Assembly (NCBI GenBank): GCA_047619485.1
Contig: JBLHKE010000436.1
Span: 1-6,729, forward strand
Reading direction: 5' to 3'
Source of the DNA: JBLHKE01 sp047619485
GTDB lineage: Bacteria > Verrucomicrobiota > Verrucomicrobiia > Verrucomicrobiales > DEV007
DNA: 6,729 nucleotides
Below are positions 6,508 through 6,729 of the stretch, piece after piece. Position 1 is the first letter of the stretch; every line of letters starts with the position of its first letter. The notes under the pieces were generated by a model that worked only from the letters and a program-made list of their open reading frames with translations, was not told the origin of the DNA and made no database searches. Position numbers and translations under genes: made by a program.

Positions 6508-6723
6508 TCAAGTCTTGCTAGGTCCCTGAGCTACGGCATCGGTGGCACCATGATCCGGGTCGCCGATGAAATCATCCGCAGCGGTTGCTGACACTGGGGT
6601 ACTGCCGTTCAAAGGCCAGTAGGCGACCCGATCCGCACGGGCGGCAGAGCTACTTGTGGCAATGGCGGCAATGGTGATGGCAAACGCAGAGGTGGTGATG
6701 AATTTTAGTTTAGAGGTGTTCAT
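6508..6723 (-). CDS. Truncated LamG-type secreted protein, 71 residues, probably a broken gene
   Basis: The product has a strong signal peptide: MNTSKLK, the core FAITIAAIA, cleavage after SSAARA. The mature part opens VAYWPLNGS and continues ADDFIGDPDHGATDAVAQG, the usual start of LamG/concanavalin-like secreted proteins, where D-D-x-x-G-D-P precedes the jellyroll core. Only about 41 mature residues are encoded before the TGA at 6510-6508, against roughly 150-200 for a LamG domain. The frame continues past this TGA for 28 coding-like codons to a second TGA at 6423-6421, which suggests a nonsense change or wider decay. The start ATG is six bases from the right edge of the window, so upstream signals cannot be judged. 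Alternatives are a genuinely short exported protein or a sequencing error at the TGA. Confidence 0.6.
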   Translation of the reverse strand: MNTSKLKFITTSAFAITIAAIATSSSAARADRVAYWPLNGSTPVSATAADDFIGDPDHGATDAVAQGPSKT

Positions 6724-6729
6724 GCTTGA

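Noticed and set aside
6508..6510. TGA as a recoded codon (selenocysteine or alternative code)
   Set aside because: The long CotH frame has no internal TGA, no selenocysteine stem-loop is evident in the following 40 bases, and the read-through product is still truncated. Gene decay is simpler.

Overview
The window reads almost entirely from the minus strand. It carries three co-oriented genes for exported proteins: a short, probably broken LamG-type gene at the right edge, a complete gene for a 216-residue secreted protein, and the first 1898 codons of a giant multidomain CotH-kinase-like protein that runs off the left edge. The plus-strand ORFs and the other minus-strand ORFs are shadows created by the GC-rich codon use of these genes.

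The organism is most likely a member of the Verrucomicrobiota or a related PVC-group bacterium. This rests on protein style, not on a marker gene. Typical features are CotH kinase domains embedded among lamin-tail domains and chitobiase-type C-terminal domains, the phrases 'YGMDPDI' before and 'GESARWGD' at the end of the CotH region, 'AYWPLNG' LamG heads, and a glycine/serine-rich InlB-like repeat followed by 'NTPHWWL'.

Layout from right to left, in the direction of transcription. Positions 6723-6508 encode 71 residues: a signal peptide and the start of a LamG-like domain. The frame stays open for 28 more codons past the TGA and ends at 6421, so the gene looks interrupted. After 43 bases, 6377-5727 encodes a complete secreted beta-rich protein of unknown function. 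After 30 bases, 5696 to beyond position 1 encodes the giant protein. Its order is: signal peptide, LTD, chitobiase-like domain, CotH kinase domain, chitobiase-like domain, three LTDs, two Ig-like repeats, a PKD-like domain, a LamG/concanavalin-like domain, an InlB-like B-repeat, then the window edge.

All three products carry Sec-type signal peptides and are separated by short gaps without a visible terminator, so they could be co-transcribed and act outside the cytoplasm. No RNA gene, CRISPR array, transposase or origin was seen. Nothing here proves a new system. The points most worth following are the size and layout of the CotH protein and the interrupted LamG gene beside it.
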